Both the position numbers and the translations under genes were made by a program. Positions 4,986-5,854 of a stretch of DNA of 5,854 bases are shown here, piece by piece. Each line of letters starts with the position of its first letter. Positions within the stretch are counted from its first letter, which is position 1. The stretch comes from Bacteroidales bacterium (lineage in GTDB: Bacteria > Bacteroidota > Bacteroidia > Bacteroidales > UBA932). The notes below the pieces were generated by a model that did no database searches, had not been told where the DNA came from, and saw only the letters and a list, made by a program, of their open reading frames with translations. The stretch spans positions 1 to 5,854 of the forward strand of contig JALNXR010000139.1 of the NCBI GenBank assembly GCA_023230265.1, in the 5' to 3' direction.

Positions 4986-5627
4986 ATGATAAAAGAACAC
5001 CGTCCTCAGATAACCGCCCACCATCCTAAGATAACCGAATCCCATCCCCTGGAGCCGTTCCTTCCGACTGGAGCAAAACTACTTATGCTTGGAAGTTTTC
5101 CACCTCCTGCCGAAAAATGGTCAATGAATTTCTTCTATCCCAATTTTCAAAACGATATGTGGAGGATTATCGGGATGATTTTTTATGATAATCCGGGACA
5201 CTTTATAAAAGAGAGAAAATTTGATGCAGAAAAAATCAAAGCTTTCTGCAAGCAAAGAGGGATTGCTCTTTATGATACAGCCTGTAAGGTCATCAGACAA
5301 CAAAACAACGCCTCTGACAAATATCTTGAGGTTGTTGAGAGAACCGACATTACCGCTTTATTAAACAGGATCCCCGAATGCGAAGCCATTGTTGTTACAG
5401 GCCAAAAGGCAACTGACACCCTGCTGGAGACCCTGACATGTAGCGGTTTGGCAGTCAGTGAGCCGTCTATCGGAGAGTATAACCGGTTTGTCTTTTCCGG
5501 TAAGGAGATGTTGCTGTACCGAATGCCGTCAACCTCCAGAGCCTATCCGCTGCCAATTGAGAAAAAGGCAGAGATATACCAAAAAATATTCGCCGTTGAT
5601 TCTGCCTTTTCCAGCATAAATGCTTAG
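4986..5627 (+). CDS. Uracil-DNA glycosylase superfamily protein, family 6 (hypoxanthine-DNA glycosylase)-like
   Basis: A 213-residue probable base-excision DNA glycosylase. It would remove a deaminated base such as hypoxanthine or uracil from DNA in the cytosol. Motif 1 is LMLGSFPPP (33-41), followed by FFYPNFQNDMWRIIG (49-63), which resembles the YYxxPxNxFW region of family 6 enzymes and supplies a polar residue, Asn56, in the equivalent place. TGQKA (138-142) marks a central strand and MPSTSRAYP (180-188) the DNA-intercalating loop. Which base it removes cannot be told from sequence. The N-terminus is odd: residues 4-24 are three degenerate 7-residue units (HRPQIT, HHPKIT, SHPLEP), and related proteins, as I recall them, begin at about the third unit. 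The 41-bp gap after the DUF2007 gene allows cotranscription. The ATG at 4986 has no clear Shine-Dalgarno sequence. Confidence 0.83.
   Translation: MIKEHRPQITAHHPKITESHPLEPFLPTGAKLLMLGSFPPPAEKWSMNFFYPNFQNDMWRIIGMIFYDNPGHFIKERKFDAEKIKAFCKQRGIALYDTACKVIRQQNNASDKYLEVVERTDITALLNRIPECEAIVVTGQKATDTLLETLTCSGLAVSEPSIGEYNRFVFSGKEMLLYRMPSTSRAYPLPIEKKAEIYQKIFAVDSAFSSINA
4995..5057 (+). repeat. 21-bp tandem repeat inside the glycosylase gene
   Basis: Three consecutive 21-bp units start at 4995, 5016 and 5037. The first two are identical at 17 of 21 positions, and the third is more diverged. The phase is kept, so each adds seven residues with a shared HxP core. The last unit merges into the conserved start of the domain. 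Confidence 0.7.
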
Positions 5628-5641
5628 GTGCATCACCCAAG

Positions 5642-5710
5642 AAGTGCCACATGTTAAAGTTCCCCACATCAAGAGTTAATGGTAACAGTCAAAAGTGCTA
5701 CATGTTAGCA
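5642..5710. repeat. Cluster of short repeats, possible insertion-sequence end remnant
   Basis: AAGTGCCACATGTTA (5642-5656) recurs as AAGTGCTACATGTTA (5693-5707), with a related AAAGTTCCCCACAT (5656-5669) between. The right copy lies in a perfect dyad TGCTA-CATGT-TAGCA (5696-5710). Read on the minus strand, this gives a TG-starting end with repeated GTGGCACTT-like units, reminiscent of the multiple terminal repeats of IS21-family elements. No transposase or partner end is in the window. Confidence 0.35.
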
Positions 5711-5796
5711 AATTTTATAACCTATTGTTGTTGAGTCGCATAGATAATTTTTCGAAAAGTATAGTGTAACCGTTCGTTGAGCCCCGCCTTGTATAC

Positions 5797-5823
5797 AAAA
5801 AAAAAGAGATTAAAAAATCTCTT
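5797..5823 (-). terminator. Intrinsic terminator for a minus-strand gene beyond the right edge
   Basis: AAGAGATT (5804-5811) and AATCTCTT (5816-5823) form a perfect 8-bp stem with a 4-nt loop. On the minus strand the stem leads straight into T residues, a run of nine in total counting the stem's last two (5805-5797). The plus-strand side lacks a T-run, so it acts leftward. It must end a transcript entering from the right. Confidence 0.65.
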
Positions 5824-5854
5824 CTTGCGTTATCTCCATTTTGGATGAAGTCCA

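Noticed and set aside
5613..5637. Small hairpins at the end of the glycosylase gene (AGCAT/ATGCT and GGTG/CACC)
   Set aside because: The stems are 4-5 bp, the first has a 2-nt loop, and no T-run follows, so this is not a credible terminator.
5749..5758. Perfect palindrome TTTTCGAAAA
   Set aside because: A 10-bp A+T-rich palindrome is expected by chance in this composition, and it does not match the operator core.
1..5854. CRISPR array, tRNA, rRNA or riboswitch
   Set aside because: No regularly spaced repeats of suitable length, no cloverleaf-like structure and no recognisable riboswitch core were seen on either strand.

Overview
The window looks like a chromosomal segment of an anaerobic or facultative member of the Bacteroidota (Bacteroidales-like). 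I infer this from the protein families present (a Bacteroidota-style ArsR, a DUF2007 protein, and a uracil-DNA-glycosylase-superfamily protein with the Bacteroidota signature), the very A+T-rich intergenic DNA, and the scarcity of strong Shine-Dalgarno sequences. No database search was possible, so the taxon is an inference.

Positions 1-4567 hold one long minus-strand arsenic and organoarsenical resistance cluster. In transcription order it reads: arsR (repressor), arsE (small cytosolic thioredoxin-like protein), arsF (exported thioredoxin-fold protein), arsG (CcdA/DsbD-like membrane protein), a large ArsP-like permease, a membrane-anchored thioredoxin, arsC (thioredoxin-type arsenate reductase) and arsM (arsenite S-adenosylmethionine methyltransferase, cut by the left edge). 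The last three genes are tightly packed, with 4-bp ATGA stop/start overlaps at thioredoxin/arsC and arsC/arsM. The logic is reduction of arsenate (ArsC), methylation of arsenite (ArsM), export by one or two permeases (ArsG and the ArsP-like protein), and a chain of CXXC proteins on both sides of the membrane that can feed electrons to the system. No Acr3 or ArsB arsenite pump is visible; one could lie beyond the left edge.

The most informative regulatory signal is an 18-bp sequence with core TTCG-N8-CGAA. It occurs twice, with 16 of 18 bases identical, once just upstream of the arsR ATG (4573-4590) and once just upstream of the permease ATG (2680-2697). This is best read as a pair of ArsR operators. 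It would split the cluster into an arsR-E-F-G unit and a permease-trx-arsC-arsM unit with its own repressed promoter.

Positions 4568-4701 are a divergent intergenic region. To the right, on the plus strand, come a DUF2007 small protein and a glycosylase of the uracil-DNA glycosylase superfamily resembling the family 6 hypoxanthine-DNA glycosylases. Its N-terminus carries a 21-bp tandem duplication. The last 227 bases (5628-5854) are non-coding as far as can be seen. They hold a set of short repeats that may be an insertion-sequence end remnant, and a leftward-facing intrinsic terminator for a gene lying beyond the right edge.
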